A stretch of DNA of 64,000 nucleotides from Lepidodermella squamata. Taxonomy: Eukaryota; Gastrotricha. Made by a program: the position numbers and the translations under genes. Position 1 is the stretch's first letter. Every line of letters begins with the position of its first letter. Shown here in pieces: positions 7,202-18,954 of the stretch. The notes under the pieces were generated by a model that did not search any database, was not told the origin of the DNA, and worked only from the letters and a program-made list of their open reading frames with translations. The stretch spans positions 5,146,001-5,210,000 of the forward strand of contig JBLDXI010000024.1 in the NCBI GenBank assembly GCA_047495785.1, in the 5' to 3' direction.

Positions 7202-9019
7202 TTTTTGTCAACAATTAATAAATACACTAAAATAATATAGAATAATTTAAGAAATTTGAAACAAATCAAATCAACGCAAAAGGAAATTAAAAAGGCAAAA
7301 ATGCGGCAGAAAACGACTACAGGCAAAACTGAATTTCAACAGCTAATCGCTCGGATTCATAATTAATTAGATGCGCTTAGCAATAATGACGACAACATAG
7401 TATATGAATGTTTTAGGATTCAGTAATTAAATTTTAAAATATCGAAAATGGGGATATAATTTGCATTTTTATTTTGATAATTTTGAGCAATTTCATTTCC
7501 GAAACTGTAACACGCAAGGAATCCCTTTATAGCTTGACTCCCATTGTCTCAAATTCCGCGTATATTCATAAAAATTTGATTCAATTTGAATATTAACCAG
7601 AAATTTGTCATAAATTGTAAAAAGTTCGGAATTTCTTTTTATAAAATCGAAAGATCTCAGAAGAAACGCGCCCGGAAGATGTAAATGATTAGAAATCGGG
7701 ATACAGGCGATTTCCCATCTTGGAAGGATTTTCAAGTCATGGAAATGCCAATAAACTGTGAAATTTGTCCAGCAGAATGAAAAAAATCGAATAATGACAG
7801 GTATAAAACCGAAAATCAACCATTGCCATCGGGCTTTCTTTGCTCTATTGAGAAGTGGAAGTGATAAAAAATGCTTTTAGTAGCTAAAATTTGGTAAAAA
7901 CACCAAAATTCTCTACATACAGTTGAAAACTGAAAACGCATTCAAGTGGCTTGTGAGACACCCTTTAATTAGACTTTTCAGTTAGACCGAATATTAAATT
8001 CGAGCCGATTTCACGCCATTTTTCGGGACATTCGATACAAAAATTGAAAACACCGGGCAGTGATTGTTTTGCAAATATTAAAAAGTTGCTTTATTCAGCA
8101 TCATTTAAAATCGAGCATCAAGTTCCCTCGCGGACACAACGCTGCGGTTTTTCGTTGCGAAATCAATCAATAATATCAAATAATATATCGTTGCATATCA
8201 TCAAGCTACAGGAAAGTAGTAGGCTACATTGCAGAGCGCATAGTAAAACGGCGGTAATAAGTAACACGGCTGTAACATTCAAATTATTCGAATGGAAGTA
8301 TTTTCGTCAGTCAGCCACACGTAAAAACACCACACGAAGATTCGTTGTTCACTTGTTTCAAGCTCGTTCGCTTAACATTTTCACAATCGCAACAATTTAT
8401 TTAGAAAATCATCGGATGAGGCTGAGAGAGTAAAATCGGAATATTATATAAATGAAATCAATTCTTTAAATAATAACAATAATGATGATGGTAATAAAAT
8501 TTACACCAGACAAAAGCGTGTGTGTACGATAGACTACAAATTCGGCATAAAATATACGCATAGTTATGTAACAAAGGCTGCAATCGTAGAAATACAAACA
8601 GATCTCAAAGCTATGAAGAAGAGCCCGGCCGGCTGCCAATCAATCGTGTCTATTGGCGCCGGTTTCCGGGCTCGCGAGTTTTGATACGCGGAAGCGCTGA
8701 GAGTTCAATGAAAGCGTCATGTTTACATCATCAGTAGCAAAAACATAACAAGTTTTACTTTGTTCGATACGATTCGCGCACTAATAAAAAAAGCCCCGTA
8801 GTTTCGATATAGGCTAATATCGTTCATCTTGAAGCAAACAAGCAGCAGAAGCAATTTTATTAATTCAGAGAAAATTCGAAACAAAATACGGAAAATCAAT
8901 AAATTCAAAGCAAAAATTCAAAATTTAATTTTGCTTTGAAAATTGAATTTAAGGCGATTTTGTGGCGAATTTTGCGGGTAATTATTGCATTCGAAAAAAG
9001 CAGAGGAGAAAAATTGCGA
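7202..9019. other. Intergenic, AT-rich; contains one GC-rich hairpin
   Basis: No convincing coding exon on either strand. It should hold the UFC1 promoter (left end) and the 3' UTR of the RhoGAP gene (right end). The only distinct structure is the hairpin at 8621-8673. Confidence 0.5.
8621..8673. other. GC-rich imperfect hairpin (about 20-bp stem)
   Basis: GAGCCCGG pairs with CCGGGCTC at the base, and CCGGC plus GCCAAT pair with ATTGGC plus GCCGG above it, interrupted by a short bulge. The loop is 11 nt (8641-8651). The stem stands out in AT-rich surroundings. It may be a structured RNA or a 3' UTR element of the RhoGAP gene; no family is recognised. Confidence 0.5.
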
Positions 9020-11547
9020 TCAAAAAACGCCAGCTTTCTCGTAGAGAAGCCGCATTTGCGGCGGCGTCGGCAGCGACTGGTGCGACGAATCGCCGCCGGC
9101 AACAGGTGGTTCCGGGCTCGAATTCACGCCGTCAAACGCGACAACGTGAACCGGCGTCGCGTGCTCCATCGCCTCGTCGAACCCATCCCCGTTTCTGTTG
9201 TCATCGAAATCCGCGGCCGAAATCGACGCCAATTCGTCGGCCGAGTTGCGTCGCCACTGCGCCGGCGACTGGCCAGAAACGCCGCGGACCAGCACCGCCT
9301 TCGACTTGTGCTGCGGCGGCGGCGCCATTTTCTCGCTGCTACTCATCATCAGCAACTGATTGAGGGCTGTGAATGACGAGGCGGCGGCGAGTTGCGACGG
9401 CGCGGTCCACGCCATGCTCTGGCACGCCGCCACGTCCTCGTCGTTCTGCCCGGCATCGTCCGGCGACGAAATCGATTTCGACCTCGGAATCGCGATCGAC
9501 CGCCACGCGCTCGACCGCCGCGAACTCGAGCCCAGCAGCACCTCGCTGCCGCCGTTCATCGCCGGATTGCAGTGAACAATCGTCGGGCGCGGCTTTTCGC
9601 CGACGTTCGAGCTCGGCAACGTGTCGCGCACCGAGGCGGCGAATTTCTTCAAGGCGGCGCGGCACTTCGAGGCCGTCGACATGGGCGGCGTCATTTCGAC
9701 GAGTTTCAGATTGTCGTGGCTCGCCGACTGCTTCAGAATCATCGGCTCCAGCAACGGCTGCCGCATTGCGCCCTGGTGGTACAGCCGCTGCGCGACGGGC
9801 AGGTCGAGCAGAAACTGCGGCGCTTGGCCGAAATTTCGAACCGGCGACGCGTTGTCCGGCTGCGAATTCTCGAACAGCACCCGGAAATTCGCGATCAACA
9901 ACTCGACAACGCGCGCTTGTTTGATGACGTAGCCCAGGGCCTCTTTCGGCGGCATCAAATACGGCTTCAGCAAATTCGGCGCGAAGACAATCGATAGGTT
10001 CTTCGCATTCATGCCCGTCTGGTTGTTTTTCGACGATATCCGCGACAAATGGCTCAACAAGTACTTCAGAGTTCGGTGGTGAGGTGGCGGCAGTGACAAC
10101 AGGAGTTTCCTCATCCTAACCAGCGCAATTTCAGGTTCTTTCTCACTCAAATCGGCACATGCGATGAATTCGAAAAACAGCGAATGCGTCAGCAGCGGGT
10201 TCTGAAGTTCGCGGAAAAACGACTTCAGGAGGGACGCAACCGCGTGGCAGTCATGCGTGTGCGAATCCTGGTCCCCGGGCAGGCGGCCTGCGTCGAAAAT
10301 CGCTCTCAGCGCGTTGATATTCTGAATCGACCCGGAATGGCGGTAAATCCCATCGACAACTCCGACCCTTTCAATCATCTCGCAGCACCACCGAACAACG
10401 AGTGGGATATCCTGATTGTGGTTGACCAAATACGTCGTTAAATCACACCCGAAAACGCGGTCGAAAATGTAGATGCCAGACTGGCGCAGGTGATCACGTG
10501 ACGGCCGTTCTCTGAATAGAACCTGCAAGCAGGACGCAATTTTCCCGTTCTGCTTCAAAACCGGTTTGTTAATCTGGTAGCTCGGGCGATTCTCCGTCGG
10601 GTCCACCGGGCTGGGCGATCGATTTTCCGTATCGCTCGACGACGACTGCTGCATAGCGGCGACGTTTTCAGCCGCGCGCCGCGTGTCGATGATTTCGACG
10701 CAGTGATGCGGGAAATAGCCGACTTTAAACCCGCGCTTGTCGCTCTTCTTACCTCGCCACCACGTTGATTCGGCGGGTGATGGCATCGAGATGACGGAGA
10801 CGAGATCGCCAATGTCGAGATTTAGTTCGTTGTCTGATTCGGCTAGATGCCGGCGGACGCACTGAGCAGCGGCTACGGCTGGAATGTTGAGCGACTTCAG
10901 TTCCACAACGCTTAGATGATTGCCTTTATTATCAAGCTGAAACAAACACCTTTAAACCTGAGATGATCTATAGAAATTACGAAGCTCAAACCTCAAACCA
11001 AGATAGCACTGTGCTGCAATTTATGCTTGTATTGTGACTATTAATAAGTTGCGCCAGAGTTTTAAAATACTGTTCGATCGGTTCGACGATAGGTGACTGG
11101 GTGAAAAGCAAGCATTCAATGGTGACTATCGATCTCGTCATGCAAAAACCTACCCAATCCGAAACATTGCCAGGTGAAGTAGTGTATTTGCGTAAGACAT
11201 TGCTTAGACAAGACAGATTTGTGAAGCTGCGATCCATCAAACAAACATGCAACTGATGGTCGAGCGTAAAAATCTCAGGCAGTGTTTTCTTAACATTCCA
11301 AAATTGACGGCCGGAGTAAATACCGATTTCGAAGACGACTGGCAAAGCGCCTGGGAAGGTTCGTTGAGATAGCATTTTAGCTGAGAGGAAGACTGATTTC
11401 AGGTCACACTCTTCATAGTGAAAGTGGATACAGTCCATTCGGTCAAGGCGGGGAAACTTCGATGCATCCTCGTTCTCATTCTCACCATCGAGCTTGACAG
11501 GAGATGATGACGAGGCAAACATGTGAATAAACTGTTCACCACTCCAC
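9020..11547 (-). CDS. PX-SH3-RhoGAP protein, ARHGAP32/ARHGAP33 type
   Basis: This is a GTPase-activating protein for Rho-family GTPases (RhoA/Cdc42/Rac in this family), acting at membranes and the actin cytoskeleton. Exons 11547-10992 and 10936-9020 join across a 55-bp intron, giving WFE-LDNKGNHL as in vertebrate ARHGAP32/33 (WMELDNKGNHL). In order: a PX-like region (about residues 30-180 of the visible part, with FHYE and a DRxF motif); an SH3 domain (about 210-270, with DIGDLVSVI, STWWRGK, GYFPHHCVE); and a RhoGAP domain (about 350-540) opening VFGCDL, with arginine finger in GIYRHSG and the KNLSIVFAPNLL motif. The tail is long and Ser/Pro-rich. The left exon opens with a splice acceptor in phase 2, so at least one 5' exon with the start codon is missing; I could not place it. 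Exon 2 is very GC-rich. Confidence 0.9.
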
Positions 11548-11555
11548 CTATACAA

Positions 11556-13700
11556 AACATAAGGGACTGATCAGAAAGGGATAATAGGAAATTCTAGGGT
11601 TAAGGTATTGGACGATTTGAAGTTCGGAAACGAAGAAGCTAACAGGTAACAGCTACAGAATTGGTACAGGCACATAATTGGTAGAGACATATCCTACAGA
11701 CATTTTCTACATATACCGTCAACTGGGACTTTGGCATAGCAAATCTCGAAGATAGCCGGGCTGATACCCCTTAAATGGATTACCGTTGGTTGGCTTACCT
11801 GATGATCTGAGACAGGTTAAGTGTGTGGAAAAATTCGTGTTTTTACGAGATTTCGATGACTCCGCAGTCAAGCAGGTGGAATGAAATGATTAAACTCGGT
11901 CATATTTAAGAAGCACGACAATCTCTCAATTCTCATTACTCATAATTCCCCAGCTTTTCACTTTCATTTAGGCGGCAAAAGGCTCCCTCTCAGATGGCTC
12001 AGAGGGCGCCCCACCCCCAACCTAACCCTAACCCTAACCCCTAACCCTAAAACTAACACTAAACCTAACCATAAACTTAATCTTGACCGTCTGATAGCGA
12101 TCGCTCTGAGAGCGATGCCCTCTGAGAGCGCACTTCTACCAACGAAATTGGAAACGGCGGCAAAAGAGCCCCAAATCGATGAATTAATATCAAAATCTCT
12201 CGAAACGTAAGCGGGAGCAACCCAAGCCATAACTTGGGGTGATAACTTGGGTAGCACTGCTAACCCTGTTAGCAATGGAGACAATACTCCGCCACTGGCT
12301 TCAGAAACACACCACAGCGAGGTCAATGAATGGATGCATGGACAATTCTAATGATTTAATCAAGATTTAGGATTAAGATCTCAACAGGTTACCAGGCTGA
12401 TTTGACAACGAAAAACGGAAAATCCTTTACCTACTTCATGCTAGGGTGCTGGGGTAGGATTGGAGAGATGGGACATGCGAGTGTGGAAGTGTGGGAGTGG
12501 GAGTAGGAGATGGGCACAAGGCACAACGAAAACAAAGATGGAACGCAGCGAAACATCAAAGACCCCCGCCAGCATATCGATAAATCATTGTCACCCCCTA
12601 TCGCGCAAAAATAAATTATTAACAGAAATATTCTGAGCCATGCAATAAAATGACACAGTGAATCACAAAATATTATAAAATAGAACACTACGTAAACTAT
12701 GTTGAAGAAAAGCGCGCGTAATTTTTTGAAAGTTTGCGAGTGAGTCCTTCGCCCATTAGATCCGCGTCTTTTGTAAGGATGCGGTCATTTTTCGCCTCAT
12801 GGCAAACCACCTATCTTATTTTTGCACAGGGGTCACTAGTCACGACCCTGTCAGAATTTTTAGTAACAACCAGAGCACTATAAAGAATACCCTTATTTTC
12901 TTCAAACGCCTAGCCTTACATGTATCTAGAGCCACAACTATTGTCCAAGGATTGGCAAATTACCTTCGGCATTAGGGCTTTTCTCTGCCCAATGATTGAA
13001 TTTGCTTCCTTGGGGACCTCCCCCAAGGTATGAGGGCAGGCATTAGATCCGCGTCTCGCGCTCATCGCTGTCTCAGCCAAGAATCGCGAGCAACTCGAGA
13101 CGGGTAGTATGCAGCGTGAGCTGTCGACCGATGGATGAAGGCGAATCGATTAGCTCTTGCTGCTAAAAAAGCCAAGTTATGCCGATCACCAACAATTCAA
13201 TTCAAATGCCAAACCACATCAAATACCTCGCTTTCATCATCTATTTCCGTCTGTGCTGGTCTTCACACATCGATCTCATCACGGGTTCAGATAATTTAGG
13301 GCTCCTAAAATGCGGTAGTATATTAATTAATTTACGAAACAGATTTAATGCATCCAAGTTTCACGATTTGAGTTTTGAGTTCGCTACATGTCAGTGGCGT
13401 AGATAATCCTAAACCGAGTGGTCGCGCGCTAACGCCACACACCGAGTAGGGTAGTGTCAATTTCGTTTCAAGATCCCCCATACGCATTATTTCACAAATC
13501 GTGACTAATAAGTATACTTGCAAATGTAAAGAAACCGTTTTTCTTTGAAGTACGCCACACCTGTAAATGGCAAGGGCGCTTTTCGAAGTACACCACACTT
13601 CATTTTGGGGGTTGAAGACCGCTCATCAACGCCACTGCTACATGTTTATATTTATTGATATAGGATTTAATGAATGTAAAATGTGTTCAAGTATCTGAAA
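11556..13700. other. Intergenic; telomere-like repeats, otherwise no gene seen
   Basis: It should include the unplaced 5' exon(s) of the RhoGAP gene. A TTAGGG-type stretch lies at 12019-12075. A short direct repeat (ATTAGATCCGCGTCT) occurs near 12756 and 13043. No other coding signal was found. Confidence 0.45.
12019..12075. repeat. Interstitial telomere-like tract (CCCTAA)n
   Basis: Three to four CCTAACCCTAA units are followed by decaying variants (CCTAAAACTAACACTAAACCTAACC). The unit corresponds to TTAGGG on the other strand. It lies between genes and is degenerate, so it is not an active chromosome end. Confidence 0.75.
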
Positions 13701-14834
13701 ATGAACTTGGACGGGAAGAAGCAAATACACGAAGCAGCTCAAGCTGGTGACGTTTCTTTGGTTGAAAAATTGCTGAACGAGGCAGATGATGGGAGCGGTC
13801 AAATAGGCAATGTGAACTCTTTGAAGCGAGGCGATTGGTAAAATGCTATTCAGCATTAGTTTTTATCACACTGCTGACTCTTATTAGGACGCCGGTAATG
13901 ATGGCTGCGGCTAAAGGGCACCTGAACATAATCAAGCTTCTTGTGAATCGTGGTGCTCAGTTGAAAATGCGGAATCGAGACGGATGGTCTGTTCTTCACA
14001 TCGCATGTAGGTAAATATTCAGCCAGTGAGCGTCATTCCTCTAGTTATTTGCGTTATTAGGCAGGGATCGATTGAAGCAGTACGATTTCTCGTGGAAACA
14101 TGTCATGAGTTATGCTCCATCGTCAGCAAAAACGGGAGGAGCTGCTTACACATAGCTGGTTAGCTTTAAAAACCTTGAAAATATGCGTAATTTTGAAGCA
14201 ACTGCCTGCAATAGCGTTGCATGGATTCACCGAAATAGTTGACTTTCTTCTGCGATCTTCGTGGCCGCTCGGGACTGATTGCAAAGACAATTGTGGCACA
14301 ACGCCTCTTATGGACGCTATAAGGTGCGGATTCATCGAAACTTCGAACACGTTGATAAGTTATAGGGTATTATTTTGGATAATTTGAAGTGTTGAGTTAC
14401 TTAAAATTGTCAAATTCAGGCCGATTTAAACGCCCGTGATGGCCTTGGCCGAACTCTAATTCACATTGCTGCTCAAGCTGATTCTATTGCGAGCTTAGAA
14501 TTTTTGAGGGCTCAGAATTTGCCGATTTCTTTCGATTCAGCTTCATCTGACGGATCTACGCCGTTAATGCTCGCGGCCAGGGTAAGAAATTCGATTTACG
14601 CTAGCAATTTGAACTACATAACAATTATTCAGGAGGGGCATACCGAGGCTGTGTCTTGGCTGCTGAGTCGCTCCAAAGTTGATCCTAAAAAATGTGATAA
14701 TCACAGGCGGACAGGTATGATACGATTTAATCCTCTACAATACTGTAAAAGACTTTCTATTTTTTTCAGCCATAGATCACGCGAAAATCGCAAATAGGTC
14801 TATTGTCATGGCTATTTTGTTAAATATTCACTAA
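13701..14834 (+). CDS. ANKRD16: Ankyrin repeat domain protein 16 orthologue
   Basis: ANKRD16 is an ankyrin-repeat protein that in mammals binds alanyl-tRNA synthetase and helps prevent misincorporation of serine at alanine codons. Seven exons (13701-13837, 13888-14010, 14061-14158, 14215-14366, 14420-14581, 14633-14714, 14770-14834), with introns of 50-56 bp, give 272 aa in frame. The match to vertebrate ANKRD16 is specific: DWTPVMMAAAKGHL, the NRDGWSVLHIA segment, and KDNCGTTPLMDAIRCGF (human RDNCGVTALMDAIQCGH). About seven ankyrin repeats fill the protein. It is shorter than human ANKRD16 (361 aa), mainly at the N-terminus, so an extra 5' exon is possible. AATAAA lies about 28 bp after the stop. 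A family with a known tRNA-quality role near a tRNA array is probably coincidence. Confidence 0.85.
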
Positions 14835-15084
14835 CACTGCGATACATTGTTTGAGATTGAAATAAAAATATAATTTCAAAAATGGTTTTGTTGCTATTAC
14901 GTCGAAATACCCGCGCTTTCGTCATGGGGGCTGAATGCTGAATGTTAGTTCGACACGCACGGATAATTTCGAGCTGGTTGCACATGATTGAAATCGGGTT
15001 TCGCGGATGTACTCACTATACTGTTGAAACAACACGCTATGAGTGAATTAGTCGGCTCGTCAATTTGCTAGGATATGCAGAAAA

Positions 15085-18000
15085 ATGTCCGCTGAACAAG
15101 GAAAGAAGCCGGCAACGGAGCCCACTGTGGCTGAAAATGGCGGTGAAGGGGTTGCGACACAAGCTGCAGGCGGCTGGGGTTCGGGAATAGAATTCATTCT
15201 AACATCTCTTGGTTTCGCCGTCGGCCTCGGAAATATCTGGCGTTTTCCCAACATGGTTTAAAATTTATAGCCTATTTTAGCGCAGGAGTACAGCTTTTTT
15301 TAAATATCAGGTATTCGCGAACGGAGGCGGCGCTTTCTTGATTCCTTACAGCATTTGCCTCATTTTCATCGCGATTCCGCTTCTATTAGCGGAAGCAGGT
15401 GAGAAAACCTTGAACTATACACATTTTGCTAAGAGTTAAATCCCTAGCAATTGGTCAATATTCGGCAAAAGGACCCATTGGGGTTTGGGATATGGTACCA
15501 CTTTTTCGAGGGTGCGGAATCGCGTCTGTGGTACTCTCGATGATAAGTACAATCTACTACAACGCGCCAGTAAATTTGGAGAGGTCCAACACTTTTACCT
15601 AAAACGTTCTCATTAGATATCATGGGCTGCTTTCTATCTCGTGTCATCAATGGGAAATCCTTTACCCTGGACACAGTGTGGTGCTTGGTCAACAGCAAAC
15701 TGTACGGAAGACGCCGCTCTTCTCGCCGATCTGGCTTCCGCCTCTCACGCTGCCAGTATGGCACTGCCACAGGACGAAACAAGCGAAACTACGACTCATT
15801 TTTCCACTGAGACTGATCTTTCGGCTGGATTCGCCGTAGGTCCGGCTGAGGAGTATTTCTAGTGAGTCTTCTTTATGAGCATTGATCTTATCTAAATTTC
15901 GTTCAGTTTGAGGGCATTGAAAGTAACAAATTCACTAACTCAATGGGGCACTCTGAGCTGGGATCTGCTGCTTTGCAATCTCGTCATCTGGCTCATCATT
16001 TTTGGCGTCGTCTGCAAAGGAGCGGAAAGTAAGTCTCGGAAAAATATGCTCCCCAAAATTCAAGTATCTTTGATTAGGCCTTGGAAAAGTAAGGATTTCA
16101 TCTATTTGGCGTATAACTCAGCTAGGCATTTAGGTTGCATATTTCACTACGCTCTTTCCATACGTTATGCTCACGGCTATGCTGATTTTCACCGCAACCT
16201 TACCTGGAGCTGATTTGGGCGTCAAGTTTTACCTGGAAGCAGATCTGAGTAGAGTAAGTTGTTAGGATGACGAATGGCGAATAGGCAAATCGCTTTTTCA
16301 ATATTTAGCTGGCTGATATTAAAGTTTGGCGGTCAGCTGTTAGCCAAGTGTTCTTTTCCACTGGATGCGCTTCGGGCGGGGTCATTCAAATGGCGTCTTA
16401 CAACCGCTTCGAGCATAAAGTTGTACGAGACACTATACTAGTCCCGATTTTAGACGGATTGACAAGTCTTTACGCTGGCTTTGGTGTTTTCACAGTTTTA
16501 GGGTACATGGCGCAACAGCGAGGCGTTTCTGTCGCTAAAGTTGTCGAATCAGGGCCTGGTCTGATTTTCGGTAAAAATACCGATTTTCTGCGTTAATAAT
16601 GGTTATGCCAATTTTATTTGCTGCTAGTTACCTACCCAGAAGCTTTATCTCAAATGCCCGGCTCAGCCGCTTGGTCGTTTTTCTTTTTCTTCATGATTTG
16701 CATCTTAGGCCTGTCGAGCCAGTTTCCATCTATTGAGGTACTACCATGCGATTTTTTTCAACAAGCCTTTCAACTTTTTCGTCAATCTAGACTATCTGCG
16801 GTACATTAGGATCTAAAGTAAGGCGTGAAAGGCTTAAGCTTCACATAAATGATCGGGTTTTATAGCTGCCATGGACTCAAAAAAACTGGATGACCAGGAT
16901 TTTCTTCCGTTTTGCGGTTTGCATGGCCGCTTTCATACTCGGAATATTTTTCTACTTCGGCGTAGGTTTCCATTAGATATTCTACACATTGAGCTGTCAT
17001 CTCAACTTTAGAACGGATATTTCACCTACTTCTTGATCGACGAGCGTGTCATTGGTTATCCAATGATTATTATTGGTTTAGTAGAGGCTGTTGGCGTTGC
17101 TTGGGTCTACGGATCAGACAGGCTTATGTCTAACATTGAAGAAATGACTGGAGCTTGGCGTTGGAAGTGGCTCAAAGTATTCTGGGTTGTTTGCTGGAAG
17201 ATTGTCGCGCCAGTGGCTTTAGGGGTATGTAGAAATCGTAGAGGAGAAATGGGAGAAATTTTCAATACTGAAAATTGAGTTGGTTTTTGCGATCTAACTT
17301 TCTCTCATCCGATTTAACAAAAATTCGCTGCTTTTGTTTATCTCATCGCTCCAATAATCTGACTTTTGGTTGATGCTCTATTACAGCTCATCTTCATATT
17401 GGACATCGCTACTTTGGAGCCACTTCACGTTCGAGGCTACACTTTCCCTCATTGGGCGATAAGTATTGCTGGACTAATTATGAGCATACCTCTTGCTTGT
17501 ATGGTTCTGTATGCGCTTCACATCTACTGCAAAACCTGCGAGGGATATCGGGTAATTTCAGGAAAAATTTCGTCTGATAAATTTTGAATCTACAATATTT
17601 ATTGCAGTTTTTACACAAGACTACCTTGCCAAACAAGAACTGGATCCCAGCGAGTAGATCGCGGTCAAACCTTGAATCTTTAGCTTCATGGTCAACTGGT
17701 GGCATCGCGATCAATTTCGACCGCGCAGAAGATCATTCAGATGAAAATGATCAGCAGCAACATCGCGCTCATCACCATGCCAACCAAAACCACCAGCCTC
17801 ACGTTCATCACTATCAAAAGAATAACAAACAAAGGCAAGTTACTAGCCAAGAGAGCATTGATGCGCTGCGAAATCGATCTGCAACGCCGCACGCTGTCAT
17901 GGAGGCACATCACAACGCGGCGTATGACAACACGGAGACTTTGCACGCGATTTACGACGCTATGAATGCTGGCGAAACACAGGCTAATGAAGATCAAGGG

Positions 18001-18318
18001 GGCATTGAGCTGAAGGAGCTCGGTCATCATGATAGTGAGGATGTGACTCAAGAAGTTCACAAAGCGGCGTCTTTAGCATCCCTCTCGCTGTCGTCGACCT
18101 CCGCCTCTGAAACAGGCACTTCTATAGTGCCAGGTGCGACGGCATCGGAGACTGATACGGCGGTGGAGGCCCCGCCAAGACGACGTTACATCCAGCATGG
18201 CGATGAGGTTCTCGAACGTATTCAGCACAACGACAATAATCACGAGCAGAAATTGCTCAAGTCAAATAACAGTGATAAAGTGCTAATAGCTGAGAAAAAT
18301 GTTGAATTCTGTGTCTAG
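15085..18318 (+). CDS. SLC6-family Na+/Cl- dependent transporter (amino-acid type)
   Basis: This is a plasma-membrane symporter of the neurotransmitter transporter family (LeuT fold). Fourteen exons join in frame to 820 aa: 15085-15255, 15311-15398, 15448-15569, 15617-15861, 15907-16028, 16078-16088, 16134-16253, 16309-16570, 16628-16737, 16791-16817, 16866-16961, 17012-17224, 17387-17551, 17608-18318. TM1 has [14 protein letters not shown] followed by [10 protein letters not shown]. The residue that is Asp in monoamine transporters is Gly here, which points to an amino-acid substrate (glycine, GABA or similar). Later segments ([37 protein letters not shown]) are standard. One glycosylation site (NCT) lies in the long loop 2. 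The exon at 16078 is only 11 nt. The C-terminal exon adds a long hydrophilic tail rich in His, Gln and Asn, longer than usual for the family. Confidence 0.92.
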
Positions 18319-18690
18319 GCAACGATAGTATTTCCTTGTTTTCATAACAAATTTGAATCTGCGAATAACCCACATTGGCATGTCTTTAGAGTAAACGTCA
18401 GCTTAATTATTGGGATTTGGTATTTCGTCGCACGCTCTTCCGAATGAATTAGGAAGGTCGCGTTTAAACAGGGCGCAGCTTGGCAAGTGATCACTCTGCC
18501 TTAGAAGCCTCCTGAAACCTGAAACTAAAAAAACGTAAACGTAAACGGCAGCTTCCACATTGAGGAGAGTTTTTCTACGCAGAAATGAGCGACCTAATTT
18601 CTCATATTTCCGTGTTTGCGTTAACAGCATTTTCCTTAACAATCCACAACGTGTCTCCATAACGTTATTCTTCTCAAGACTTTCTGCCAG

Positions 18691-18717
18691 GCATGAGACT
18701 TACAGTAGGTCTCATGC
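18691..18717. other. Short perfect inverted repeat (9-bp stem)
   Basis: GCATGAGAC and GTCTCATGC face each other across 9 nt, between the SLC6 gene and the first channel gene. It could be a dimeric protein site or an RNA hairpin; function unknown. Confidence 0.4.
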
Positions 18718-18954
18718 TGCCGGGTGGTTGCTCACTAACATTAACATCGCTCAACACCGGCAGCGTTTCATTTTTCCAGTTCCAGGAAATACGAACAACA
18801 CTAGAGTTTAATTTTACCACTTCGCTTTGCGGAGGCTTTGTTGACCCCGCCTTGTTTACCGCCATTTGATCAAACGTTCGAAACAAATTTCCGGTGAACT
18901 TCGAACAGTTGACAGCTGCGGAAGGTGATATTTTTAAAATCTGCTGTTGAAACG

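Noticed and set aside
8044-8433. Plus-strand frame of about 129 codons
   Set aside because: No start context, domain or splice signals, and AT-rich like the surrounding intergenic DNA.
8936-9997. Long plus-strand Arg/Ala-rich frames
   Set aside because: They lie antisense to the GC-rich RhoGAP exon and arise from its codon usage; the minus strand has clear SH3 and RhoGAP motifs.
11964-12326. Minus-strand frame of about 120 codons over the telomere-like tract
   Set aside because: Its VRVRVRLGV stretch is translated TTAGGG-like repeat; no homology or splice support.
13701-14834. Functional link between ANKRD16 (tRNA-charging quality control) and the tRNA array
   Set aside because: They are 8 kb apart with unrelated genes between; animal gene order gives no reason to infer a link.
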